The notes under the pieces are model-generated. The model was not told where the DNA came from and did no database searches. It was given only the letters and a program-made list of their open reading frames with translations. Positions 35,446 through 44,461 of a stretch of DNA of 64,000 bases are shown piece after piece (the stretch's first letter is position 1; the number at the start of each line of letters is the position of its first letter). The stretch is from Bordetella flabilis. GTDB lineage: Bacteria > Pseudomonadota > Gammaproteobacteria > Burkholderiales > Burkholderiaceae_B. A program made the translations under genes and the position numbers. The stretch lies in NCBI RefSeq assembly GCF_001676725.1, contig NZ_CP016172.1:1302001-1366000 (forward strand). Reading direction: 5' to 3'.

Positions 35446-36018
35446 ATGCTGGACCGCGAAGGCTACCGTCCCAATGTCGGCATCATTCTCGTCAACACCA
35501 AAAACGAGGTCTTTTGGGGTAAGCGGATCCGGGAACATGCGTGGCAGTTCCCGCAGGGCGGCATCAAGTACGGCGAAAGCCCCGTGCAGGCCATGTACCG
35601 CGAACTCCATGAAGAAGTGGGCTTGAAGCCCGAGCATGTCCGCATTTTGGGGCGCACACGTGACTGGCTGCGCTATAACGTCCCGGATCACTTCGTCCGC
35701 CGGGAGTGGCGTGGCCATTACAAAGGACAAAAGCAGATCTGGTTCCTGCTGCGGCTGGTCGGGCGCGACAGCGATGTCTGCCTGCGCGCGACGCAGCACC
35801 CGGAATTCGACGCATGGCGTTGGAGCGAGTACTGGGTGCCGCTGGACGCCGTCATCGAATTCAAGCGCGATGTCTACACGCAGGCGTTGAACGAGCTGTC
35901 GGCCATCCTGTTCAAGCGGCATCATGAAACCCGCTACCTGCGCCAACGCGTGCACGGGCAGCGTACGGCCGAAAATCTGGCTGGAGGAGCTGACGGCCAT
36001 GCGCATATTGTTGGTTGA
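35446..36018 (+). CDS. rppH: RNA pyrophosphohydrolase RppH
   Basis: The 190-residue Nudix hydrolase removes pyrophosphate from the 5' end of primary transcripts, starting RNase E-dependent decay. The N-terminus [17 protein letters not shown] and WQFPQGGI are typical. The Nudix box spans residues 38-60, starting [20 protein letters not shown], with the metal-binding glutamates in place. The [14 protein letters not shown] segment and the [13 protein letters not shown] region also match the family. The C-terminal tail ([14 protein letters not shown]) is Gly/Ala rich. Its last 20 bp overlap the response-regulator gene. Confidence 0.95.
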   Translation: MLDREGYRPNVGIILVNTKNEVFWGKRIREHAWQFPQGGIKYGESPVQAMYRELHEEVGLKPEHVRILGRTRDWLRYNVPDHFVRREWRGHYKGQKQIWFLLRLVGRDSDVCLRATQHPEFDAWRWSEYWVPLDAVIEFKRDVYTQALNELSAILFKRHHETRYLRQRVHGQRTAENLAGGADGHAHIVG

Positions 36019-36685
36019 AGACGAAAGGGACATGGCATCCTGGCTGGTGCGCGCACTGGCCCAGAGCGGCTTCGTGCCGGATCACGCGCCGGATGCACGG
36101 ACGGCCGAAGCGTTCATGGCGGGCACGGAATACGACGCCATCGTCATGGACCTGCGTTTGCCGGACAAGCATGGCCTGGTGGTCCTGCGCGAGATGCGCA
36201 ATCGCGACGATCGCACCCCCGTCCTGGTGCTGACGGCACAGGGCGCGCTGCAGGACCGCGTGCGCGGCCTGAACCTGGGCGCCGACGATTTCCTCACCAA
36301 GCCGTTTGCACTGGAAGAACTGGAAGCACGGCTGACGGCCCTCGTGCGCCGCAGCCGCGGCCGCCAGCATCCGCGGCTGCAATGCGGCTCGCTTGCCTAC
36401 GATAGCGAAAGCCGGGCATTCACGCTGGACGGTTCCCTGCTATTCCTGACCCCGCGGGAACACGCCGCGCTGGCGGCCCTGCTTACGCGCAGCGGCTACC
36501 CCGTGGACAAGTCGCAGTTGTTCGGCAAGGTGTTCAATCACGACAGCGAAGCGAACCCGGACGCCATCGAAGTGGTCCTGCACCGCTTGCGCAAGAAGCT
36601 CGCGGGTAGCGATATCCGCATCGTCACGGTACGCGGGCTGGGATACATGCTCGAAAGCGTGGCCAGCGAGTCCGCGGGCGCGTAG
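35999..36685 (+). CDS. Response regulator, TctD/OmpR type
   Basis: This 228-residue regulator has a receiver domain with the phosphoacceptor D51 ([13 protein letters not shown]), acidic residues E7-D8 and the conserved K101 (DDFLTKPFA), then an OmpR-type winged-helix domain ([44 protein letters not shown]). Together with the adjacent kinase and tctBA it resembles TctD, and BctD of Bordetella, which control tricarboxylate transporters. The ATG at 35999 lies 20 bp inside the end of rppH. The histidine kinase gene follows after 19 bp. Control of the downstream tctBA genes is inferred from position. Confidence 0.88.
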   Translation: MRILLVEDERDMASWLVRALAQSGFVPDHAPDARTAEAFMAGTEYDAIVMDLRLPDKHGLVVLREMRNRDDRTPVLVLTAQGALQDRVRGLNLGADDFLTKPFALEELEARLTALVRRSRGRQHPRLQCGSLAYDSESRAFTLDGSLLFLTPREHAALAALLTRSGYPVDKSQLFGKVFNHDSEANPDAIEVVLHRLRKKLAGSDIRIVTVRGLGYMLESVASESAGA

Positions 36686-36704
36686 CGCCCGGTCTCCGCC
36701 TCCC

Positions 36705-38279
36705 GTGTCCGCTTCTCCCTCGCCGCGCAGCGCCTCGATAGGCGATGAAACGCGCCGCCCCTGGGGATCCCGCGTCGGCATCCGCGCGCTGCTCATTTCC
36801 CTGCTGCTCCCCGGCGTCATCGCGCTCCTGGTTATCGACAGCTGGAACGACTACCAGACGCTGGCCGATATCACCAACGACGCCTACGACAGCGCGCTGC
36901 TGGAACCGGCCCGCGTGCTCGAAAGCAGCATCGAGTTCACCCCCGACGGCGCATTGCAGGTGGTCACGCCGCTGTACGCGCAGGTCATGCTGGAGTCGCG
37001 CGCCGGCTTGCGCAAATACTTCCGCATCGAGGAAATCGACCCGCCCTTGCCGTCGGGGCAGGCGCCCCGCGGGGCCGGCGTCGCCTTGCTCGGCATGCCG
37101 GATATTCCACGGCCACCTGCCTGGCCGCGCAGCGATGGCCAGCCGGTGTTCTATGACGGCGTGTACCGCAACGACCCCGTAAGGCTGGTGGCCCTCGTGC
37201 GCGATCTGTACTACCGCGGCACCCACCGCCAGGTGCTGGTGGTGGTGGGCGAAAGCACCGGCAAGCGCATCGAAGCCGAAGACGCGGCGCGGCGCAAGGA
37301 GGTGCTGCGTGACGGCCGTATGCTGGCCCTGGTCGTGCTGATGGTGTGGTGGGGCGTCGCCTGGGCCTTGCGGCCGCTGGCACGCCTGCGCAACGAGATC
37401 CACGCGCGCTCGGCCGATGACCTTCGTCCGCTGGACGCTGGACGCGTGCCGTCCGAAGTGGCACCCCTGGTCGAGGCTGTCAATTACCACGTCGCCCGCC
37501 ATCGCCATATGCTGGAGGAACAGTCGCGGTTTCTCGACGATGCCTCCCATCAGATCCGCACGCCGCTCGCCATCATGTTGACGCAGGCGCAGTACGCGCT
37601 GCGGGAGCGCGATCCGGCGCTCATGCGCGATGGCTTGCGCGGCATCGTGGCACAGCTGGGCCGCACCCGACGCCTGACGGAGCAACTGCTGCAACTCGCC
37701 CACGCCAGCCAGGGCGGAGGCTCGCCCCACCAGGTGCTCGATCTGAACGAGGTCGCCCGCGAGGTTGTCCTGCAATACCTGCCGCTGGCCCATGAAAAAC
37801 AGCAGGACCTGGGCTGGGGCGACGTGCGCGAAGGCGGCGAAAGCGACATGACAGGCAAAAGCGCCGACGTGGCGGGCTCGGAAATCGAGCTGCACGAGGC
37901 GATCGCCAACCTCGTCCACAATGCGGTGAACTACGCGCCTGCCGGGGCGCGCATCACCGTGTCGGTGGTGCGTACGGAAACGCGCATGGAAGTCAGGGTA
38001 TCCGACAACGGCCCCGGCCTGAGCCGTGCCTTGCGCACGCGGGCCTTCGCGCGTTTCGACCGTGCCGGCGTCGAAGCCGGCGGCATGCCGACCTCCGGTT
38101 CCGGATTGGGCCTGGCCATCGCGCAGGCCTATGCGCGCCGCAACGGCGGCGACATCCTCCTCGCCGATGGTGAACCCAACGCGCAAGGCGGCGTCGGCCT
38201 TTGCGCCATCCTATGGATACCCCTGTTAGGGGATAACCCTGGGATTCAGGAGCCCGACAGTCTAAAGAAAGCGGATTAG
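36705..38279 (+). CDS. Sensor histidine kinase, TctE type
   Basis: The 524-residue kinase starts with GTG. It has a membrane helix at about residues 27-45, a periplasmic 2CSK_N-like sensor domain to residue 205 and a second helix at 206-223 (MLALVVLMVWWGVAWAL). A HAMP-like linker is followed by the H-box FLDDASHQIRTPL with H282. The ATP-binding domain has N-box NLVHNAVNYA, then DNGPGLS and GSGLGLAIA. This is the TctE/BctE layout. In Bordetella the homologous pair responds to citrate through the binding protein TctC/BctC. No such protein gene is next to it here. The final 20 residues after the core are polar and variable. Confidence 0.88.
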   Translation: MSASPSPRSASIGDETRRPWGSRVGIRALLISLLLPGVIALLVIDSWNDYQTLADITNDAYDSALLEPARVLESSIEFTPDGALQVVTPLYAQVMLESRAGLRKYFRIEEIDPPLPSGQAPRGAGVALLGMPDIPRPPAWPRSDGQPVFYDGVYRNDPVRLVALVRDLYYRGTHRQVLVVVGESTGKRIEAEDAARRKEVLRDGRMLALVVLMVWWGVAWALRPLARLRNEIHARSADDLRPLDAGRVPSEVAPLVEAVNYHVARHRHMLEEQSRFLDDASHQIRTPLAIMLTQAQYALRERDPALMRDGLRGIVAQLGRTRRLTEQLLQLAHASQGGGSPHQVLDLNEVAREVVLQYLPLAHEKQQDLGWGDVREGGESDMTGKSADVAGSEIELHEAIANLVHNAVNYAPAGARITVSVVRTETRMEVRVSDNGPGLSRALRTRAFARFDRAGVEAGGMPTSGSGLGLAIAQAYARRNGGDILLADGEPNAQGGVGLCAILWIPLLGDNPGIQEPDSLKKAD

Positions 38280-38321
38280 CAGCTTGCCTCCTTATTCTGC
38301 CTCCCAGGCTCACGTTGCTTT

Positions 38322-38340
38322 GTGAGAGGGGTTCGCTCAC
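38322..38340. promoter_or_regulatory. Inverted repeat upstream of tctB
   Basis: GTGAG and CTCAC form a 5-bp inverted repeat with a 9-bp spacer, in the 112-bp gap between the kinase gene and tctB. It could be a regulator site or a weak hairpin. Short arms keep confidence low. Confidence 0.3.
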
Positions 38341-38391
38341 CCCGAGCGTGACTCGTAAAGGCTGGTGTAAGCCTAGTACTCGGAGGATTCG

Positions 38392-38874
38392 GTGGAAACA
38401 CTCAAAAAATACAAGAAGGACTATTACGGCGGCGCGCTGATGGTCCTGATAGGTCTGGGGGCGATATACGGCGGTCTGAATTACCAGATCGGCTCGCTCA
38501 GTCACATGGGGCCGGGGTTCTTCCCGGCTTCGGTTGGAACGCTGCTGGCCATCACCGGCTTGCTTATCGCCATCGGCGCCCGCTCGCCGGACAAGGAAGA
38601 CGAGGGTTCGGCGATCCCTTCGATGCACCCGCACGGCATGCCCGATATGCGTGGCGGCATCTGCATCCTCCTGGGAATCCTGGCTTTCATCATCATTGGC
38701 CAATACGGTGGCTTGTTGCCCGCGACCTTCGCCATTACGTTCATCTCCGCATTGGGAGATCGCACGAATACGGTGAAGCAGGCGCTGGTTCTTTCGGTCG
38801 GCATGGTTTTCATCGCCGTGGTCGTGTTCTGGTGGGGGCTGCAATTGCAGCTGCCGCTGTTCCAGTGGGGTTGA
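38392..38874 (+). CDS. tctB: Tripartite tricarboxylate transporter small membrane subunit TctB
   Basis: The 160-residue protein has four membrane helices (about residues 13-32, 43-62, 89-107 and 129-148) and the TctB family pattern DYYGGALMVLIGLGAIYGG, followed by MGPGFFPASVGTLLAITG. It is the small integral subunit of a TTT-family carboxylate transporter. The start is the GTG at 38392, preceded by a CGGAGG site. The large subunit follows after 6 bp. No tctC binding-protein gene is adjacent. Confidence 0.92.
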   Translation: METLKKYKKDYYGGALMVLIGLGAIYGGLNYQIGSLSHMGPGFFPASVGTLLAITGLLIAIGARSPDKEDEGSAIPSMHPHGMPDMRGGICILLGILAFIIIGQYGGLLPATFAITFISALGDRTNTVKQALVLSVGMVFIAVVVFWWGLQLQLPLFQWG

Positions 38875-38880
38875 TACGCC

Positions 38881-40404
38881 ATGCATCAAGCACTAACTGA
38901 TCTTTGGTACGGTTTTGGCGTCGCCTTCGAGCTCCATAACCTGATGTGGTCGTTCTTCGGCGTGCTGGTGGGCAACCTCATCGGCGTGCTGCCTGGCATG
39001 GGGGCGTTGTCGGCGATCTCCATTCTGCTGCCGCTGACATACGTGATGCATCCCGTGCCCGCAATCATGATGCTGGCGGGCATTTTCTATGGCTCGCAGT
39101 ATGGCGGCGCCATCGGCGCCATCCTGCTGAATTTGCCGTCGCACCCGCCCCATGCGGTCACCTGCCTGGACGGCTATCCGCTTACCAAGCAGGGCAAGGG
39201 CGGTACCGCGCTAGGCATCACCATGATCGCATCCTTCTTCGCTGCGTCGGTCGGTATTCTGGTCATGGTGTTCTTCTCGCCGCTGCTGGTGGAGGTCGCG
39301 TTCAAGTTCGGCCCGACGGAGATCTTCTCCATCATGCTGCTGGGCTTGATCGCTGGTTCCACGATGTCGCGCGGCTCGCCGCTGAAAGGCATCGCCATGA
39401 CGCTGTTCGGGCTGCTGTGCGGTGTGGTCGGGACGGACGTCAACACCGGTACGATCCGGCTGTCCTTCGGCCTGCTCGATCTGTCGGACGGTCTGGAACT
39501 GGTCGCCATCGCCATGGGCCTGTTCGGCGTGGCGGACTTCCTGATGAACGTCAACCGCATGACCATCATCGGTACGGGCGCCAAGCTGCGCCTGCGCGAT
39601 ATGCGTCCGTCGGCGGCGGAACTCAAGCAGTCCTTCCTGCCCCTGGTGCGCGGTACGCTGGTCGGCACGCTCTTCGGCGCCATGCCCGGCACCGGCCCGA
39701 CCATCACGACCTTCATCGCGTACGCGCTGGAACGCAAGATATCGAAGACGCCGGAACGCTTCGGCACCGGTATGCTCGCAGGCGTCGCGTCGCCCGAAGC
39801 TGCCTCGCACTCCAAGACCCAGGTCGACTTCATCCCGACCATGAGTCTCGGTATCCCGGGCGACGCGGTGATGGCGCTGATTCTGGGCGGCCTGTTGATC
39901 CAGGGCATCCAGCCGGGACCGCAGCTCATCACCGAGCATCCGGATATCTTCTGGGGCCTGATCGCAAGCTTCTGGGTCGGCAACGTGTTGCTGGTCATCC
40001 TGAACGTGCCGCTTATCGGCATCTGGGTGAAGCTGCTGCAGGTGCCTTACCGCTATCTGTTCCCGTCCGCCTTGTTCTTCATCGCGGTGGGCGTGTTCAG
40101 TACGCAAAACAGCCTGTTCCAGATCTGGGAAGCATTGGCCTTCGGCGTGATCGGTGCGGTGTTCATGCTGTTGGACTTCTCCGTCGCCCCCATTCTTCTG
40201 GGCTTCGTGCTCGGACCCATGGTGGAGGAGAACTTCCGCCGTGCGCTCCTGCTGTCACGAGGCGACATGATGATCTTCGTGCAGCGTCCCATCAGCGCAT
40301 GGTTCGTGGGCGCGTCCACGCTACTGATCCTGATCCAGGTCTTCGCGCATGCGCGCCGCAAGTTCAAGAAGCGCGGCAAGCCCATGATGCCCAAGGCCGC
40401 CTGA
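38881..40404 (+). CDS. tctA: Tripartite tricarboxylate transporter large permease TctA
   Basis: This 507-residue protein has about twelve membrane helices and the TctA motifs: GNLIGVLPGMGALSAISILL near residues 31-50, IFYGSQYGGAIGAILLNLP, and the second internal LFGAMPGTGPTITTFIAYAL near residues 262-281. The repeated GxxxGxxPGxG elements are the family hallmark. With TctB it imports a carboxylic acid using a cation gradient. The substrate depends on the binding protein, which is not encoded here. A strong terminator follows. It shares clear family resemblance with the second TctA at 44.5-46 kb. Confidence 0.95.
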   Translation: MHQALTDLWYGFGVAFELHNLMWSFFGVLVGNLIGVLPGMGALSAISILLPLTYVMHPVPAIMMLAGIFYGSQYGGAIGAILLNLPSHPPHAVTCLDGYPLTKQGKGGTALGITMIASFFAASVGILVMVFFSPLLVEVAFKFGPTEIFSIMLLGLIAGSTMSRGSPLKGIAMTLFGLLCGVVGTDVNTGTIRLSFGLLDLSDGLELVAIAMGLFGVADFLMNVNRMTIIGTGAKLRLRDMRPSAAELKQSFLPLVRGTLVGTLFGAMPGTGPTITTFIAYALERKISKTPERFGTGMLAGVASPEAASHSKTQVDFIPTMSLGIPGDAVMALILGGLLIQGIQPGPQLITEHPDIFWGLIASFWVGNVLLVILNVPLIGIWVKLLQVPYRYLFPSALFFIAVGVFSTQNSLFQIWEALAFGVIGAVFMLLDFSVAPILLGFVLGPMVEENFRRALLLSRGDMMIFVQRPISAWFVGASTLLILIQVFAHARRKFKKRGKPMMPKAA

Positions 40405-40422
40405 CGCCTACGGCGTCAGCAC

Positions 40423-40459
40423 AACCGCCGCGACCCGCGAGGGCGCGGCGGTTTTTTTT
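40423..40459 (+). terminator. Rho-independent terminator after tctA
   Basis: A 10-bp stem (AACCGCCGCG with CGCGGCGGTT) with an 11-nt loop runs into eight T residues. It ends the tctBA transcript. Confidence 0.92.
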
Positions 40460-40646
40460 CAGGCGCGCGGGACAGGCGCCCGGGGCGCGGCGCGCACCTG
40501 TTCTTCGGGCGGCGTGCCGCCGCCGTGCCATGGCCGAACTTTCACCGGCGGCATTGCACGGTTTTCTTCCGCCGGCGGGCCGGGCCGCCGCGCCGTTAAG
40601 CCGCTGCCGTGCTAAGGTTTTGTCCTCATTCACACGGTTGGACGCC

Positions 40647-41576
40647 ATGCACGTTCTTTTTGCCTGCCCTCACAACAATCCCGACGACTGGCTGCCGGGC
40701 CTGGCCGCGGAATTGCCGGATTGCCGGATTTCCGTATGGGACCCTGCGGGGCCGCCGTCCGGTGCGGATGTTGCCCTGGTGTGGAAGCCGCCGGCTGCGC
40801 TGTTCGCGCATGAAACCCGGCTCAAGGCCTTGTTCAATCTTGGCGCGGGCGTCGACGCGCTGTTGCAGATGGACGAGCTGCCGCCCGGGATACAGATCGT
40901 CAGGCTGGAGGATGCCGGCATGGCCGTGCAGATGGCCGAATATGCGCTCTATGCCTTGCTGCGCGCTTCCCGGGGGTTCGGCCAATACGAGCGCGATCAG
41001 GCGCAGTCGAAGTGGGCGCCCATGCCGGGCCTGCGCCGCGCGCAATGGCCGGTGGGCGTGTTGGGGTTGGGCGCCATGGGGGCGCGCGTCGCGCAGGCGA
41101 TCGCGGCCTTCGATTATCCCGTGGCGGGCTGGTCGCGCAGCGCGCACGCGGTCGATGGCGTACGGACCTACGCGGGAAGCGAGCAGTTGCCGGAGTTCCT
41201 GGCGCGTACCCGCGTGCTGGTGAATGTGCTGCCGCTCACGCCCGAAACGACCGGCATCCTGAACCGGCAGACGCTTTCCCAGTTGCTGCCGGGGGCGCAC
41301 CTCATCAACGTCGGCCGCGGCGGCCATCTCAACGAGGACGACCTCCTCGCCTTGCTGGATGCCGGGCGGCTCGAAGGCGCCACCCTGGACGTATTCGAAA
41401 CCGAACCGCTGCCGGTGTCACATGCCTTGTGGCGCCACCCGCGGGTCCATGTCACCCCGCATATCGCCGCGAGCACCTTGCGGGACGAGGCCATCGCACA
41501 GATCGCGGGCAAGATACGCAAGTTGGCCCGCGGCGAGCCGATCAGCGGCGTGGTGACGCCGCAGAAAGGCTACTGA
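40647..41576 (+). CDS. Glyoxylate/hydroxypyruvate reductase A type 2-hydroxyacid dehydrogenase
   Basis: The 309-residue protein is a D-2-hydroxyacid dehydrogenase of the GhrA group. The NAD(P)-binding loop GVLGLGAMGARVAQAIAAF lies near residue 139. Catalytic residues are Arg in NVGRGGHLNEDDL, Glu in TLDVFETEPLP and His in HVTPHIAAST. It should reduce glyoxylate, hydroxypyruvate or a related 2-oxoacid with NAD(P)H. It begins with ATG at 40647, after a terminator, so it has its own promoter. It converges on the next gene; the gap between them is GC-rich without a clear T-run. Confidence 0.88.
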   Translation: MHVLFACPHNNPDDWLPGLAAELPDCRISVWDPAGPPSGADVALVWKPPAALFAHETRLKALFNLGAGVDALLQMDELPPGIQIVRLEDAGMAVQMAEYALYALLRASRGFGQYERDQAQSKWAPMPGLRRAQWPVGVLGLGAMGARVAQAIAAFDYPVAGWSRSAHAVDGVRTYAGSEQLPEFLARTRVLVNVLPLTPETTGILNRQTLSQLLPGAHLINVGRGGHLNEDDLLALLDAGRLEGATLDVFETEPLPVSHALWRHPRVHVTPHIAASTLRDEAIAQIAGKIRKLARGEPISGVVTPQKGY

Positions 41577-41669
41577 GCGCCGGCTGTCCGCCGGAGGTGC
41601 GGCGGGGTCACCCGGACACGGCCCGCCGCCCCTGGCGGGCCGAACGCGCGCACAGGCTTGCGCAGGGCT

Positions 41670-42575
41670 TCAGTCGCGCAGGCGCTTGATCAGGCTGGAG
41701 GTGTCCCAGCGCTCGCCGCCCATCTTCTGCACATCGCCGTAGAACTGATCCACCAGCGCCGTCACGGGCACGCGCGCGCCGTTGGCACGCGCTTCCTCCA
41801 GCACCAGGCCCAGGTCCTTGCGCATCCAGTTCACGGCAAAGCCGAAGTCGAACTTGTCGTCGACCATGGTGGCGCCGCGGTTCTCCATCTGCCAGCTCTG
41901 CGCGGCGCCCTTGCTGATCACGTCCAGCACGAGTTTCATGTCCAGGCCGGCGGCCTGGCCGAACGCGATGCCCTCCGACAGGCCCTGTACCAGGCCGGCG
42001 ATGCAGATCTGGTTCACCATCTTGGCCAATTGGCCCGCGCCCGGCGCACCTACCAGCGTGACGGCACGGCCGTAGCACTGTGCGACGGGCTTGATCTTGT
42101 CGAAGACTTCCGGTTCGCCGCCGCACATGACCGTAAGGACACCATTGACCGCACCCGCCTGGCCGCCCGATACGGGGGCGTCGATAAAGTGCATGCCGCG
42201 GCGCTGCGCCTCGGCATGCAATTCGCGGGCGACGCGCGCCGACGCCGTCGTGTGGTCGACGAAGGTTGCGCCTTTGTCCATCCCGGCGAATGCGCCATCG
42301 TCGCCCAGCACGACGCCGCGCAAGTCGTCGTCGTTGCCGACGCAGCAGAACACGATCTCCGCACCGGCAGCGGCCTCGCGCGGCGTGGCCGCTGCCTTGC
42401 CGCCGAATTCCCTGGCCCAGTCCTGGGCCTTGGATGTGGTGCGGTTGTAGACCGTCACCTGGTGCCCGGCACGGGCCAGGTGTCCCGCCATGGGAAAGCC
42501 CATGACGCCCAGGCCAAGAAAAGCCACTTTTTTTGGGGTGGTCGCGTCGTAGGTTTTGCTGCCGATGGAAGCCAT
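41670..42575 (-). CDS. NAD(P)-dependent beta-hydroxyacid dehydrogenase (tartronate semialdehyde reductase-like)
   Basis: The 301-residue protein belongs to the 3-hydroxyisobutyrate/6-phosphogluconate dehydrogenase-like family. VAFLGLGVMGFPMAGHLARA gives the Rossmann fold, FIDAPVSGGQAGA the substrate loop, and GQLAKMVNQ the catalytic lysine. Members include GlxR and 3-hydroxyisobutyrate dehydrogenase; sequence alone does not settle the substrate. A role in glyoxylate or tartronate metabolism would fit the reductase gene next door. It lies downstream of the gamma-glutamyltransferase gene on the same strand with an 81-bp gap. Confidence 0.88.
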   Translation of the reverse strand: MASIGSKTYDATTPKKVAFLGLGVMGFPMAGHLARAGHQVTVYNRTTSKAQDWAREFGGKAAATPREAAAGAEIVFCCVGNDDDLRGVVLGDDGAFAGMDKGATFVDHTTASARVARELHAEAQRRGMHFIDAPVSGGQAGAVNGVLTVMCGGEPEVFDKIKPVAQCYGRAVTLVGAPGAGQLAKMVNQICIAGLVQGLSEGIAFGQAAGLDMKLVLDVISKGAAQSWQMENRGATMVDDKFDFGFAVNWMRKDLGLVLEEARANGARVPVTALVDQFYGDVQKMGGERWDTSSLIKRLRD

Positions 42576-42656
42576 GCAGATCTCCGGTTGCAGAGTAGGG
42601 AGTAGAGCAATGTGGGTGGCGCGCTGAACGCGGGCCGCGAGGTCCGCCGGCGCGCG

Positions 42657-44261
42657 CTAGAAGCCCGCGGCCAAGCCGTCGCGACGGCTGTCGCTGGCGG
42701 CCACGTAGCCATCGACGGCCGGGTCGCCCAGACGCCAGATGAACTGCCCGGACCCGTAGTCCATATAGGGATCGTCCAGGCCCTCCAGCAGGTGCCCGCG
42801 TGCGCGCAGCGCGTCGAGCACCTGTTGCGGCATCTCGGGCTCGATGTCCACCGATATGCCGTGATTCCATTTCCAGCGCGGGGCGTCGCAGGCTGCTTGC
42901 GGCTGCTGGCCGAAATCGAGCATGCGAACCAGCGTTTGCAGGTGGCCCTGCGGCTGCATGTTGCCGCCCATCACGCCGAAGCTCATGACGGGTGCGCCTT
43001 CCTTCATCAGGAACCCCGGGATGATGGTGTGGAAGGGCCTCTTGCCGCCGCCGACCACGTTGGGGTGCGCCGGATCCAGCGTAAAACCATGTCCGCGGTT
43101 CTGCAGGCTGACGCCGGTGCCGGGCACGACGATGCCGGAGCCGAACCCCATGTAGTTGGACTGGATAAAGCTCACCATCATGCCATTGCGATCCGCCACG
43201 GTCAGGTAGATCGTGCCGCCGGTGGGGGCATGCCCGGTAGTGAACAGTTTTGCGCGCCGCATGTCGATCAGCTTGGCGCGTTCCTCGAGGTAGGCCGGAG
43301 ACAACATGTCCGCCGCCGACACATTCATGTGGCGCGCATCGCCGACATGCGCGTAGACGTCGGCGAATGCCAGCTTCATCGCTTCGATCAGCAGATGCTG
43401 GGTGTCGGGGTGGTCCACCGGCCGTCCCGCAACGTCGAAGTTCTGCAGGATGCCCAGTGCAATCAAGGCCGCGATGCCCTGGCCGTTGGGCGGGATCTGG
43501 TGCAGCGTGTAGCCGCGGTATGGCTGGCTCAGGGGCGTAACCCATTCCGGCTGGTAATCGCGCAGGTCCGCCAGGCTCATCGCGGCGTCGTGGGCCTGTG
43601 CATGCGCCACCAGCTTATGGGCCGTCTCTCCTTCATAGAAGTCGCGCCCGCCGGTCGCGGCTATTCGCTTGAGCGTACTGGCCGCACCTTTGAGGACAAA
43701 ATGCTCGCCCACGGCGGGCGCCCGGCCGCGCGGCAGGAAATGTTCGGCGAATCCGGGAACGGTCTGGAGCAGATCGGCCTGCGCCGCCCACTTCTGCTGC
43801 ACCACCGGGCTGATGGCGAAGCCACGCTCGGCGTAGTCGATCGCGGGCGCGAGCACCTCTTCGAACGACAGGGTTCCCATCTTCTCGTGCAGGGCGGCCC
43901 AGCCTGCCACACAGCCCGGCACGGTGACGCTGTCCCAGCCGCGCATGGGGATCGCCCCGTTGTGCTTGCGCCTGAAGTAATCGGGGTTCCACGCCGCGGG
44001 CGCCGTGCCCGAAGCGTTAAGGCCATGCAGCCGCGACCCATCCCACACGATGGCGAAACAGTCAGAACCAAGCCCGTTGCTCACGGGCTCGGTCAAGGTC
44101 AACGTGGCTGCCGCCGCAATGGCGGCGTCCACGGCATTACCGCCGGCCGCGAGCACGCGCAAGCCGGCCTGCGCGGCCAGGGGCTGCGACGTGGCGACGA
44201 CATTGCGCGCGAACACGGGGGTGCGCACAGTCCTGTAGGGATTCTGCCAATTGAAAGTCAT
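42657..44261 (-). CDS. Gamma-glutamyltransferase family protein
   Basis: The 534-residue protein is an N-terminal nucleophile hydrolase of the GGT family. Residues near the start read VVATSQPLAAQAGLRVLAAG, then GGNAVDAAIAAAATLTLTEP. The autoprocessing site is in PTGGTIYLTVADRNG, where Thr would become the N-terminal nucleophile of the small subunit. NYMGFGSGIVVPGTGVSLQN and the later SFGVMGGNMQPQGH also fit. No signal peptide is visible, so it may act in the cytoplasm, unlike E. coli Ggt. It could cleave gamma-glutamyl amides or act as an acylase. The ATG at 44261 was chosen; 22 further codons are open upstream. Confidence 0.9.
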   Translation of the reverse strand: MTFNWQNPYRTVRTPVFARNVVATSQPLAAQAGLRVLAAGGNAVDAAIAAAATLTLTEPVSNGLGSDCFAIVWDGSRLHGLNASGTAPAAWNPDYFRRKHNGAIPMRGWDSVTVPGCVAGWAALHEKMGTLSFEEVLAPAIDYAERGFAISPVVQQKWAAQADLLQTVPGFAEHFLPRGRAPAVGEHFVLKGAASTLKRIAATGGRDFYEGETAHKLVAHAQAHDAAMSLADLRDYQPEWVTPLSQPYRGYTLHQIPPNGQGIAALIALGILQNFDVAGRPVDHPDTQHLLIEAMKLAFADVYAHVGDARHMNVSAADMLSPAYLEERAKLIDMRRAKLFTTGHAPTGGTIYLTVADRNGMMVSFIQSNYMGFGSGIVVPGTGVSLQNRGHGFTLDPAHPNVVGGGKRPFHTIIPGFLMKEGAPVMSFGVMGGNMQPQGHLQTLVRMLDFGQQPQAACDAPRWKWNHGISVDIEPEMPQQVLDALRARGHLLEGLDDPYMDYGSGQFIWRLGDPAVDGYVAASDSRRDGLAAGF

Positions 44262-44389
44262 AAGGGAACGGCGCTCAGGACGGGTAAACCCCGACTTTAA
44301 CGTAAGAGATTGTGTGCACTGCACCATATCTCTATCTAGCCCGTCTGGATACCGCCATGCGGCAGCGCACCGGCAAGCCGGTCAAGGCG

Positions 44390-44415
44390 AAAAAAAAGCG
44401 CCCCGGAGGGCGCTT
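44390..44415 (-). terminator. Rho-independent terminator after second tctA
   Basis: On the minus strand, AGCGCC and GGCGCT pair around a short loop and are followed by eight T residues. It lies 47 bp past the tctA stop. Confidence 0.88.
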
Positions 44416-44461
44416 GACTCTGCATGCCGGACCGCTTGAACTCCGGTCCGGCACATGGGCA

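Noticed and set aside
38946..41576. Very long plus-strand open frame of 876 codons across tctA
   Set aside because: Its first 560 codons are another frame of tctA and give an Arg/Ala/Gly/His-rich translation without domains. Only the last part, from 40647, is a real gene.
41608..43545. 645-codon antisense-type frame across two oxidoreductase and transferase genes
   Set aside because: It crosses the boundary between two clear family members and shows no domain.
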